Shown here: positions 47,801 through 56,403 of the stretch, in pieces
Numbering within the stretch: the stretch's first letter is position 1
Layout of the letters: every line of letters starts with the position of its first letter
DNA from: Colias croceus
Lineage: Eukaryota > Arthropoda > Insecta > Lepidoptera > Pieridae
DNA: 64,000 nt
Direction: 5' to 3'
NCBI RefSeq assembly: GCF_905220415.1
Contig: NC_059550.1
Coordinates: 8,372,501 to 8,436,500 of the forward strand
Position numbers and translations under genes: made by a program
Notes under the pieces: generated by a model
Told to the model about the DNA's origin: nothing
The model's input: the letters and a program-made list of their open reading frames with translations, nothing else
Databases searched by the model: none

Positions 47801-50800
47801 ATTTCTTTAATTAATTAAGGTCGCGTCATAGCAATATCGTCACGTCATAGAGCACTTAAGGTATCTTTGAATCTTGCCAAAAAAGTTTCACTTCTGACAC
47901 GTGTGCTCAGCACAAACGCTCTTTTTCTAATATAAAACATAAAGTAATTGAATAAACAAACATACACGACGCAATCACCTCGAGCAACCCGCAGGGACCG
48001 CCTTTTCTTCGTTTTAAATTGCTTTTCACATCCAATAACTTTTATTATTTAAATATAAAATATAACCTTAGTTCGAGTATTAACGAGACGAACGAAATCG
48101 GATTTGGAATGAATTTGGTTTATGATAATTGTACTAAATAAATTTCTAACGATATCACAGAAAAGAAATCATAATTATTATTGACGTTACGAATTACGAT
48201 GTACAAATATGTATATAAAAACTTTCAGTTTACAGTTAATCGTTACATATTGTTAAGAAAAAGTTTTATATTATATTATTGCTTGAATAATTACTGCCAT
48301 AAATATTAATTTTCGAAAGTTCAAGGAAGTGTCGTTCTTGTTAAGGTTACGAACCATGGTAAGTTAATCAGCAGACACAACTTTTAGTTCTGAATATTAC
48401 GTAAATAATTGGCATAGGAGTAAAGTAGTATTGGCATAGCGAAGTAAGTGTAGTAATAATGTATATGTTTCAAGCTGTAGTTTAATTTTCTGAATAAAAA
48501 TGAGTCATTACTTATAAAGGGATAGAGCAGGAATTGACATCAAAAACTGTTTTTATATAAGACTGTCCCTTAAAACTATATTCTTTAAAATCTAGAAAAT
48601 AAAATGTTTTATAACTGTTGCATATCTGAGTTACAATCTTTGAACTGAAGTTGAGCTTTTATTCACTTATATTAATTATTAAATGATTTCCTTTTGTCTT
48701 CCTCTGTATCAGACTGGATTAATTAGATCCCACGAACTTTTCCTATGATTATTGCATTATGGAACTAGAACTAATTAATCTATAAGTAACTATTTACTGG
48801 GAGGAATGCTATTGCTCTGGGGGGAAACTGTTTTCAGAAACTCTCAGTACTAAAGCTCTATGGGATAACTCGTATAATCCAGAACAGATATTCCCAAATA
48901 AAATTGTTTACCAATTTCTAAACGTGTTAATCTGTTTAGCATAGTTGTTGTTATTCCACTATATAGTGTCATAGTGATGAATAGTCTTATTTGTTCCCAA
49001 ATAAAGTTAATATATTTATCCTCTTCACTTAACTGACTTGACACTTCCCTGTAAGTCATTTATCATTCACTTATCGTGTAAATGGGACATTTTTACGGAA
49101 CATTTGTAACCCTGGGACTAACCGTAAACACGTCTTAGGAATTGAGAAAAATTACCATATTATAGGAAGCCTGGGTCAAGACTATGGACTGCTTTTGCTT
49201 GGATTTTTCCCTTATTTTGCGGTAATGTTGAATTAGGATCTTAGGAAATAATTTATGACTGTGAAGAGGTCTGACTTCCTAAGGGGCAATTAACGTTTGA
49301 GATTAAAATTAGGGCTTTATATAATGTATTTGATTTATTTCTGTCGTTTCGTCTATGCTAATATTGTTATAAATTAAAGACTTAATATTATTATCTTCCA
49401 ATACTAATTTTTTAAAGAGTTTCATGGAAATCTAAATAAAAAAGCACTTATAACTACCTACCTAAGCCACGTATATATTTGTATTTTGTGTAAAGTATTA
49501 TAATATTCTAAATACTTATTTCAATTATAATACTCGACTTGAGGCAAAATACAAATGAATATAATTTCAAAATGTATTATTATTTCGTTCACTAAAAACT
49601 TGAATCGCGGTTTTCATAAGAAATCTATGTTTGTCGTTCTTGCTAATTTACATGCTCGTTAGCAGGGTATAAAGATGTAAAGAGCTTTATGGATGCCTTT
49701 TTGCCTCACCTTTTTTGTAGGCGTCACTTTTTATGTTGCTCCCTTGGGAAACTTAAGAATATTTAATTAATAGATAGAAATTTCAAGTCAGTAGAAATGA
49801 AAAAGTGAAGTTAGAGGTTTTTGATACTTGAATATAACATGTTATACAATGGAAGCTTTTATTTTATTTTAATATAGGTACAAACTGTCTACTTTTTTAA
49901 TTTACTGTATTTTTGTTTATAAATGACGTCATGACGTAATTCGTAGTAGGTACAATGTTAATTAAAAAAAAAAACTCGTAATCATAACGTTTTAAGCTTA
50001 AAAACACCTTCTTTATCGTATTTTTCTTAATTCTCCTTTTAACGACTGCCGCAGTAATGTTCTTTAATTATGAATCGTTTTTAATATTATTTTGTTTTAT
50101 TACCTAATGAAGAATGTAAGTGACATACAGTAACAGCATCTCGATATTATAGCAAAAAAAAATAACTTGTCATAGTGCTGTCAAAAAAGAAGAAAAAAAA
50201 TGCCGCCAAAATTTTGACATTGGTTTATTTTTTTTCAGGGGTCGCGATGGCCTATATTTTGTTTGCCGATTTTGCTGGCTGCGTCGGTCTGTGGCAGCGA
50301 CATTCTTATGGTAACAATGGGCGGTACAAAGTCTCACAAAATACCTTTTTGGGAGCTTGCCAGAGGGCTAATTAGAAGGTGACTTTAAATTTAATTATTT
50401 GTATAAAGTAAAGAGTTGAGAATTCTAAAGAAAATAATGTGCATCCAGAAATCTAGCAATTGCAGTTATTGTAGAAAATTTCATTTTTTTATAGCATTAA
50501 AGTATTTTATAAATCTACCTAATTAATTATGTCTATTCTTTAAAAGAAAATCAATATCGTTGAACTTGAAAAGTTTACTTCATAAATCAAATCATCATAA
50601 TTCATAACAAAACACATACGTTTACAGACTATATTCAAACAGAGCTTATCCTGCAGTTGTTAAATTTCAGAGGCCACAACATAACGTTAATCAGTGCGTT
50701 TCCACCGGACTTCCACCTCGAGGGTTTAGAGGAGATCGCTCCAGCTGGCTTGGTGTCCTTCATCAGGGGATACATGGCGTTGGACCTGGTGGGAGCCAAG

Positions 50801-53455
50801 ATGAGGGGGGAGGAACCGCTTCCGTATAAGGATATCATACGGTTTGGTTATGAGGTAGGTATTACATATTAGTAAGTAATTAAAAAATTATTGGATGAAA
50901 ATTAAATCGTGTGTTTTTTTTTTGAGGAATAGTCATTTTGATCATTTTGTAAAAAATCTTCAAAAATATCAGAAAAAATACACAAAAATATATAAATATA
51001 TGCTACAACGCCAGCTAGTAATACCATTTACAAGTTATTTTTAATAATATTGATTTCAGGCTTGCGACGCTTTCCTAAATGATTACCAAACAAAATCACT
51101 CCTCAAATCAGGGAGGAAGTACGATCTCATTATACTCGACGGAGCGTACCCCGAATGCGCTTTAGGCCTAGTGTACAAGCAGAAAGTCCCTTTCATGTAC
51201 ATAAACACTGTTGGCTTCTACTCTGGACCAACCAGCATTTCTGGCAGTCCAGCACCATTTTCTGTCACACCAATCTTCGCAAAATCCTTCACAGACAATA
51301 TGAACTTTATTGACCGGACATTAAATGCATTTTGGCATATCGGTGCCTATGCTGGACACGCTGTAAGCGTAACGATCCTGCAAGGCGTTTTAAGAAAACA
51401 TTTTGGCCAGCAAATGCCTCATGTTTACGATATGGGGAAAAATGTCAGCTTCATTCTGCAGAACGGACATTACTCTGTGTCCTATCCAAGGCCATATTTG
51501 CCCAATGTGGCCGAAGTCGCTTGTATACATTGCAGGGAGCCAAAGAAATTGAATGCGGTAAGGTTTGTTACACATTTCATTATTATGTTCATACCTTTTA
51601 AGAAGTTCAAACAAAATTTATTTTGACTAAGAGGTTGTTTGTATATTTTTAAGTTATAGTGCTTAGTGCGGCCCTCATATAAAATTTATCTCGAGTTCTG
51701 TTTTATTTTTCTATAAATTTATTATTTATACATGTTTATTTAAATAAATAAAAATGTAAAAATTGTAACTTGTTTGTATTCGAGAACATTCTACGAAAGA
51801 AGAGGTAAACTTAGATTGGATTGGGAAAAAAACAACACGTTCTAGGAACTGTATCGACTACGAACTAACTAAAACTTAAACTGAACAGTAAGACATAATT
51901 CAAGGAATATTAACACTTTTTTCGAATCCTAATAACGACTTAACCAGAATTTAACAAGACTTAAACAGAAGATAGTCTGGAGATTTCATTATTCTGAAAG
52001 TTTAAATAACCTTCTTGCTGTCCAAAACCCGTTAGTAAGAAAAGACAACGAAAAATAAAACCACTGTTTTAAATTCCAACCCTAATAACAACTCAACCAC
52101 GTGAAGATATTCCAGAGCTTTATTACCATCTTAATTTATATGACGTTCCTATCACGGTCTAAAAGACTCAATAGCTTCTCGAATATTCCAGGATTTAGAA
52201 GACTGGATCACCGGAGCAGGTGAAGCAGGTTTCGTCTACGTGTCCATGGGTTCGTCAGTTCGTACGGACAATATGCCGCTTACAGCACATAGACTGATCG
52301 TTCAGGCTCTTGGAAGACTTCCTCAAAGGGTGCTGTGGAAACAGGATGCGGAACAGAATTTGACTGATATACCGTCTAATGTGCGGCTTTATAAGTGGCT
52401 GCCTCAGCAGGATTTGCTTGGTAAGCTGTGATAAAATTACAATCTCTACTAGTACAACTAATATCTCTACTAGCATATCAATGAGCAGTTGTTATGTTCA
52501 AAATTATTATTATTGCCTGTGGAAAGTAGTTTTTATAGGATAGATGCAGTTTCCTCTATCCTACATACATTTTAGTCGTTCTTTTCAAAACATTTTATTT
52601 CATAAGGATCATCAAAGAAATATAAAGAGGTTAGACTCACATTATTATAACGCCAACAAGACCATAGTGATAATATCTTTATCTCACATCAGAACATGTT
52701 ATAAATATGCAAATTTACTTAACCTAACCAAGGCCATAGGGCCCAAGAAATTTTACATTAGAGAAGACAACATAATAATGAGTAAAAGCATGTGTATAAT
52801 TTTATAAATTCTATAGAGATAAATAATGGTTTTAGATTATCTTTTATATCAATTCATAATTACTATTTATTTTTCAGGTCATCCAAAAATAAAGGCATTC
52901 GTGACACACGGTGGACTACTAAGCATGTTCGAGACAGTGTATCACGGAGTGCCCATAGTGAGCATGCCAGTCTTCTGCGACCACGATTCCAACGCAGCCA
53001 AAGCAGAAGTCGACGGCTACGCTAAAAAACTAGACCTTCAATATCTAACAGCTGATAAACTGTACGAAGCCATCAAAGAAGTGATCAACGAACCAAGATA
53101 TAGAACGCAAGTTAAAAAGCGACAGATATTGCTCAGGGACCAAAAGGAATCGCCGCTGGAGAGAGCCATTTATTGGACTGAATACGTAATAAGGCACAAG
53201 GGCGCATATCATCTGCTGTCGCCCGCGAAAGATCTGAACATTTTCCAATATTACATGATCGATGTTGCTTTAGCATTTTTTGTTTTATTCATCTGTGTGT
53301 CGGTGCTTGTAGTGTATGTATTACGGTCGGGTTTCAAAAAATTGGTCGACTACGTGCAGAGCAAGCGTATGGATCAGTTGATTGACAAATCGAGCGATTT
53401 AGTGAAACGGTCCAAGAAGTTAATAGACCACTCGATAACGAAGAAAAATTTGTGA
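32690..53455 (+). CDS. UDP-glycosyltransferase (UGT), six exons including a start-codon exon
   Basis: Coding exons: proposed 32816-32818 (ATG only), then 50239-50378, 50671-50854, 51060-51557, 52192-52420 and 52878-53455; all junctions are GT-AG and in phase, giving 543 aa. UGTs transfer sugar from a UDP donor to small lipophilic molecules in the ER. Residues 5-20 form a signal peptide (IFCLPILLAASVCG). The likely catalytic dyad is H34 (GTKSHKIPF) and D136 (LIILDGAY). The UGT signature starts at 359 (FVTHGGLLSMFETVYHGVP). The donor-site Asp-Gln is D386-H387 (FCDHDSNAA). A membrane anchor spans about 481-500; a 43-residue basic tail ends KKNL, an ER-retrieval motif. The multi-exon structure and FCDH motif remind me of the conserved insect UGT50 group, but that is a family-level guess. 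SNMP1 converges downstream. The 5' limit shown is approximate. Confidence 0.9.
34480..34640. repeat. GC-rich island, probable conserved repeat
   Basis: Sequence with CACTCGGGGACTGCCGCGG, AAGCCACACCTCCGCCAGTC and TTCGTTACGGAATTTCTCGA is far richer in GC than its flanks. An open frame crosses it on minus but shows no domain. I suspect an interspersed repeat. Confidence 0.4.
34996..35179 (+). repeat. Short retroposon with CAGA microsatellite
   Basis: Starts ACTAGCGGTCCGCCCCGGCT like 21544, but the body (AGGTAGCCTATGTTCTTTCT) and the tail (six CAGA units, GTTACTTTCGCATTTATAAT) are those of the other subfamily; a mosaic of two subtypes. Confidence 0.7.
36196..36600 (+). repeat. Short retroposon split by a SINE
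   Basis: Left part 36196-36248 (CTTTCCGCCCGCGACTTCGC, CTAATAAATTATATA) and right part 36471-36600 (CTTAAACCTTCCTCTTGAAT, TTGCGTAGTCTTAAAGA, ACATAGGGACATAGGGACAG) join into a normal member of the 58117 subfamily. Confidence 0.8.
36249..36470 (-). mobile_element. tRNA-SINE with ATATA target-site duplication
   Basis: On the minus strand: GACTGACCGGTTGGCTTGG, B-box-like GGTTCGATTCCCA, body, CCATCTGGTTTCCATAACAC, and an AAATATTTATTT tail. ATATA flanks it at 36244-36248 and 36471-36475. Confidence 0.85.
37475..37736. mobile_element. PIF/Harbinger-like MITE, relative of 4048-4323
   Basis: Termini GACCGTATTCAGAAAGAAAG and its near-complement ending GAATACGCCC, flanked by TTA (37472-37474 and 37737-37739). 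Shares GCGCTTGTCAGCGCTGGTAA and TGGTCTGCTTCAACCTGCTT with the first copy. Confidence 0.88.
38341..38690 (-). mobile_element. LINE 3' end, reverse orientation
   Basis: Read on minus, the block ends ...GTTTGCTATCCTATAGCAT plus an A run. The preceding CACCAGGCGACGCGTCTGC parallels the 3' UTR of the LINE ending at 13439. GC-rich interior, no reverse transcriptase remains. The 86-codon plus-strand open frame inside is not a gene. Confidence 0.65.
39179..39345 (+). repeat. Short retroposon, ACTAGCTGTGCC subtype
   Basis: Starts ACTAGCTGTGCCCTGCAG; ends near GATTAGCGCGTTTAAACAAA. Confidence 0.7.
39590..40430. mobile_element. GC-rich LINE-like block with TTA-repeat end
   Basis: An ~800-base block of high GC content in AT-rich surroundings, ending CGCCC(TTA)n at about 40403-40425. 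The left edge reads on minus as GAGATGAGAAACATAATAAT, also like a LINE 3' end, so two elements may lie end to end in opposite directions. It includes paired GGCCGGCCGG(T)TAAGGCAAGCC motifs at about 40150 and 40210. No conserved reverse transcriptase seen. Confidence 0.45.
40712..40882 (+). repeat. 171-bp retroposon, identical to 21544-21714
   Basis: Same start, body and end as the copy at 21544; flanking bases differ. Confidence 0.8.
41510..41632. mobile_element. Short MITE, GAAGTGAAACTTC family
   Basis: Termini GAACGGAAACTTCTTT and AAAGAAGTTTCACTTC; the outside sequence TGACACTTGTGCTCGGCACA extends the match to 47793-47893. Confidence 0.65.
41779..41955 (+). repeat. Short retroposon, ACTAGCTGTGCC subtype
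   Basis: ACTAGCTGTGCCTCGCGGTT to TTTATAATATTAGTACCTAT. A reversed fragment (CACGGGCGAAGCCGGGGCAT) follows at 41961-41985. Confidence 0.7.
42070..42236 (+). mobile_element. LINE 3' end
   Basis: AGCGGTTCGAATTGGGGAGT, GCCTATCGCAGACACCAGTC and a terminal GAGGAAATAAATGATTATTT with TTATTA repeats look like the 3' UTR and tail of a non-LTR element. No coding part. Confidence 0.5.
43511..43797. mobile_element. MITE with perfect 27-bp TIRs and TTA target duplication
   Basis: Starts TGCCTCCTCCACACTACTCG and ends with the exact complement; TTA flanks it at 43508-43510 and 43798-43800. The interior repeats GAAGTT/AACTTC-like words (CGAAGTTGAC, AACTTCGCGA) on both strands. PIF/Harbinger-like by target site. 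Confidence 0.88.
44028..44152 (-). repeat. Short retroposon, reverse orientation
   Basis: AACTACGCAACGGATTTTGA, TTAGGTTTTAGACAAAGCGG. Confidence 0.7.
44491..44735 (+). repeat. Short retroposon, full-length with CAGA tail
   Basis: ACTAGCTTTCCGCCCGCGGC to ACAGACAGACAGACAGAG and TTTATAATATTAAGTATCTA. Good reference copy for the family. Confidence 0.8.
45683..45867. mobile_element. MITE, GAAGTGAAACTTC family, second full copy
   Basis: Termini GAAGTGAAACTTCTTTAT and AGAGAAGTTTCACTTC; the interior is closely similar to 30699-30889, as is the outside GTGTGCGTGT. Confidence 0.75.
47256..47579. mobile_element. Putative DNA element with 12-bp TIR GGGGCATTTCAC
   Basis: GGGGCATTTCAC at the left and GTGAAATGCCCC at the right, flanked by ATTT (47252-47255 and 47580-47583). 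No coding sequence of note; an 82-codon minus frame spans part of it. Class unknown. Confidence 0.5.
47793..47893. mobile_element. Eroded MITE, GAAGTGAAACTTC family
   Basis: GAGTAAAATTTCTTTA and AAAAAGTTTCACTTCTGACA ends, with TATCTTTGAATCTTGCCAAA inside as at 41510-41632. Confidence 0.6.
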
Positions 53456-54120
53456 TTCACGGTCAATTAATTAATTTTAGTTACCACAAAGCTGCGTCCA
53501 CATTAGTTACTGTATTTTCAAAGTCGAAAATCACTTTTAATTTTATAACTAGACTCTCTAAATGATGATGATCTTGAAAGCTATAAATTTCACCATTTTT
53601 ATCTAAACAAAAGGCAAACTCATGAATTTTAAGATTCTGAACATACTGTATGAAAAGCTCTCGTTGTGGAACGTAGGCCAGTTTTCAATAATGTTATTTC
53701 ATTTTTTGATTTTCTTATAGACAGTTTGATTTGAATCGTTTCACTATAATGATGTACAAATATATATTCTGTATTGCTACTTACTCTAACATATATAAGG
53801 ACTAAATAAAAAAAATATTTATTTTAGGGCTGATTTTTCAATCCTCAGTTAAAACTTATCCGTCCAATAAAGTGTTACACGATAATATTAAAATGTCAGC
53901 TGTAAACTGTCAAATGCAAGTAATTAGAATACATTTTTGAAATGGTAGTTTAATACGTTATTCAACGATTAAGTTTTAACCAAGGATTGAAAAATCATCC
54001 CTAAGTATTATATTCTCTGTGGACACTGGCTTTTTGAGATTGTTAAGTACAATAAAATGTGATATGTAAGTTTTTAGTGTTACGCCTGACATGTAAATAT
54101 ATTTAAATTAAGATAAATAA
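53456..54120 (+). terminator. UGT 3' UTR and poly(A) signal candidates
   Basis: AATAAA occurs at 53805-53810, followed by an A/T-rich stretch; further AATAAA at about 54050 and 54115. The first is the likeliest end, about 355 bases after the stop. Confidence 0.5.
53827..54001. mobile_element. MITE with GGGCTGATTTTTCAATCC TIR in UGT 3' region
   Basis: Starts GGGCTGATTTTTCAATCCT and ends AGGATTGAAAAATCATCCC, inverted with few mismatches and continuing through GTTAAAACTTA. TA flanks both sides. It sits just after the first UGT poly(A) signal. Confidence 0.8.
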
Positions 54121-54247
54121 AATTTGAGAAGAATATGTGTCTTTTACTTCTCCTGCTTTTAAGACACAATATGGAATTGCGAAAAATAGTTAACAAGTCT
54201 TGAAATTCATGGATTAGATATTGACTATAGATATAATAATTAGTCTA

Positions 54248-54437
54248 CACTAATATTATAAAAAGGAAAACTTTGTTTGTTTGTAATGAATGGGCTCATC
54301 AACTACTGGACCGATTTTAAAAAATCTTTCACCATTCGAAAGCTACATTATCCACGAGTGATGAAGGCTATATAATATTATCACGCTAAGACCAACAGGA
54401 GTGGAGCCTTCGGGTGAAACCGCGGGGCACAGCTAGT
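54248..54437 (-). repeat. Short retroposon, mosaic, reverse orientation
   Basis: Tail-like AATATTATAAAAAGGAAAAC first, then the 8803 family body, switching to the GCTGTGCCCCGCGGTTTCAC start of the other subtype. Confidence 0.7.
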
Positions 54438-54464
54438 GTTTAATACCAGAGCTATAATTATATT

Positions 54465-54612
54465 ATTTTTATTTATTTAGGCATGAGGTAACACAAATTG
54501 ATGAGACGAATTAACAGCCACTTTCTAGGCGGACGTGTTTTACCACCTTAGATCTCGTCAACACTTTCCATCAGGTGGGACTGGGGTCGAACGTCGACCT
54601 ATCTACGTAAAA
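54465..54612. repeat. Interspersed repeat fragment
   Basis: TTATTTAGGCATGAGGTAAC ... CATCAGGTGGGACTGGGGTC; the last part resembles the CATCAGGCGAG 3' UTR motif of the LINE ending at 13439. Confidence 0.4.
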
Positions 54613-54835
54613 AAAAGGTTAGCAATAAAAGAGAAATAAAGAAAAATGTCATTTATTAATTATAGAAAATAACATACAACATTTATATTATAATAATAAA
54701 CGAAATATAAATTATCACTTCCATGTTGAAAATACCTTATGAATGAAATATAATATTTTTATAAAACTTAATAAAAAACAGCTGAGATTATTTTTGTCAT
54801 ATTGACCAAAGAAATCCTACGTGATAAGTACAATA

Positions 54836-54850
54836 ATTTATTTTATTTAA
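54836..54850 (-). terminator. Possible SNMP1 poly(A) signal
   Basis: TTTATTTTATT on plus reads AATAAAATAAA on minus, about 365 bases beyond the SNMP1 stop; another candidate is near 54651. Confidence 0.35.
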
Positions 54851-55209
54851 CAGAAAATAGTCCACTTCTTAGTATAATTGCTAATTTTTCATAGCTAAAA
54901 GCGATCTATTTAGAGTCTAAACTACATAAATGACAATATAATTATCCATAAATACAACTACTAGTCTAAACTTCTATTACATACAAGATATTTTAAAACT
55001 AAAATATAATTTAATCGCTTACCAAATAATCACTTATTATAGTAAATATGAAAGGTAACAAAAAAGCCGTGCTTACTTTGTAATAGGTTTATGACAGACT
55101 ACAGATTAAAAATTAATTTAAAGTTTAGTATTTTTTTTATAAAATTTGAAACGTTACAAAACGAGCAAATTAAAGAGAGCTTATCCAGCTTTATAAGCTT
55201 AGAAAATTA

Positions 55210-56358
55210 TTACATTTCAATTTTGGTGGGTGTCTGAATGACGCTCCCATTATTATCTTTAACCTCTCCATTTTCTGGCTTCACTTTAGCAGGCGAATCG
55301 GTTGTTATCGCGAAGCGCATTATGTGGTCTAAAAATGAAAAAATAAATCGATTATTTACTAGTTACTTATTAAACAGCCAATGAAAATTACAAAAATACA
55401 TTAAATATACGCAACGAAAATTACGTTTTATTAAAAGGTTGCAAAATTCAGGATAAGTAGGTAGGTACATAGATATTGGGCAAGAGCATTGAATTTTTTA
55501 ACGCACTGTTTACTTCCTTCATAATACTCGCATAATTTTTCCTACTAGGAAATTTTGGGAAAAATCGTGAATTTCATGGTCATAATAATATCATATAAGA
55601 TGCTTTTAATACAAGTAGTAGGTAATAACTCATAAATTTATACACACAAATCGAATCACCTAAATTCTGCGTACAATTACCATACTACCGTACATCAAAA
55701 CGTAAAGATTCCTTGAAAATACCGTAAAGCTTTCACATTTCATCGCAGCTTTTGCAAACGGCCGTAAAACTTCGACTAAAGATACCCAGAATGTAGGTCA
55801 CCGGCAAATCGTCAAATATTACATAAAAATGGACACGAATTCCCCAAATTATATCCATTTATGGGCCCAATCTCGGCAGGTTTGAAATTGAAAGTGAGCA
55901 GTCAAAATACGTGACCAGATGATGAATATAAATCTTGGAGATAGGTTTGGTATTGGATTTAACTATCTGATGGATATATGGGTCGAATTTTCATGCGATT
56001 TGAAAGATGTGGATTGTGGGTTTTATAAATCATTGTTCTATCTTGTGAATAAATTAAAATTATTGAACTTTTTAATACGTTTGTAATAAATTATGATAAG
56101 AAGTGATCATAATGGCGATAATATTATTAAGATATTTTCCGTTTGTATGCAAGTGTAAACAAATAATACTCACAAAATGTGCTCTTTCATTACAAAATTT
56201 CTATATTTCATTAATTCTTTATAGAATTAAAAAAGTTATCTATACATATAATAAATCTGTAGAAGGGTCAATTCTGTACATTGAAAATATTGAAAAAATA
56301 AATAGCAGGGGGGTGTTACTGGATCGATACCAAACCCAAATATGTGATTAAAAAAATT

Positions 56359-56403
<45 letters not shown>

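Larger units (their letters stand above)
32819..50238 (+). other. Presumptive 17.4-kb first intron of UGT
   Basis: If the first-exon model is right this is one intron; otherwise it is upstream flank. No coding exon was recognised in it. Content: AT-rich sequence, at least four MITE-like elements, a SINE nested in a retroposon, two LINE 3' regions and several short retroposons, annotated singly. Stretches 32820-34420, 35200-36190 and 48000-50230 show nothing recognisable. Confidence 0.5.

Noticed and set aside
51332..51601. Alternative frame of 89 codons within the UGT exon
   Set aside because: Shadow of the UGT coding frame, which has clear family motifs.
56361..56402. CRISPR-like regular repeat (TGTC units)
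   Set aside because: A simple tetranucleotide microsatellite within a retroposon in a eukaryotic genome; no spacers.
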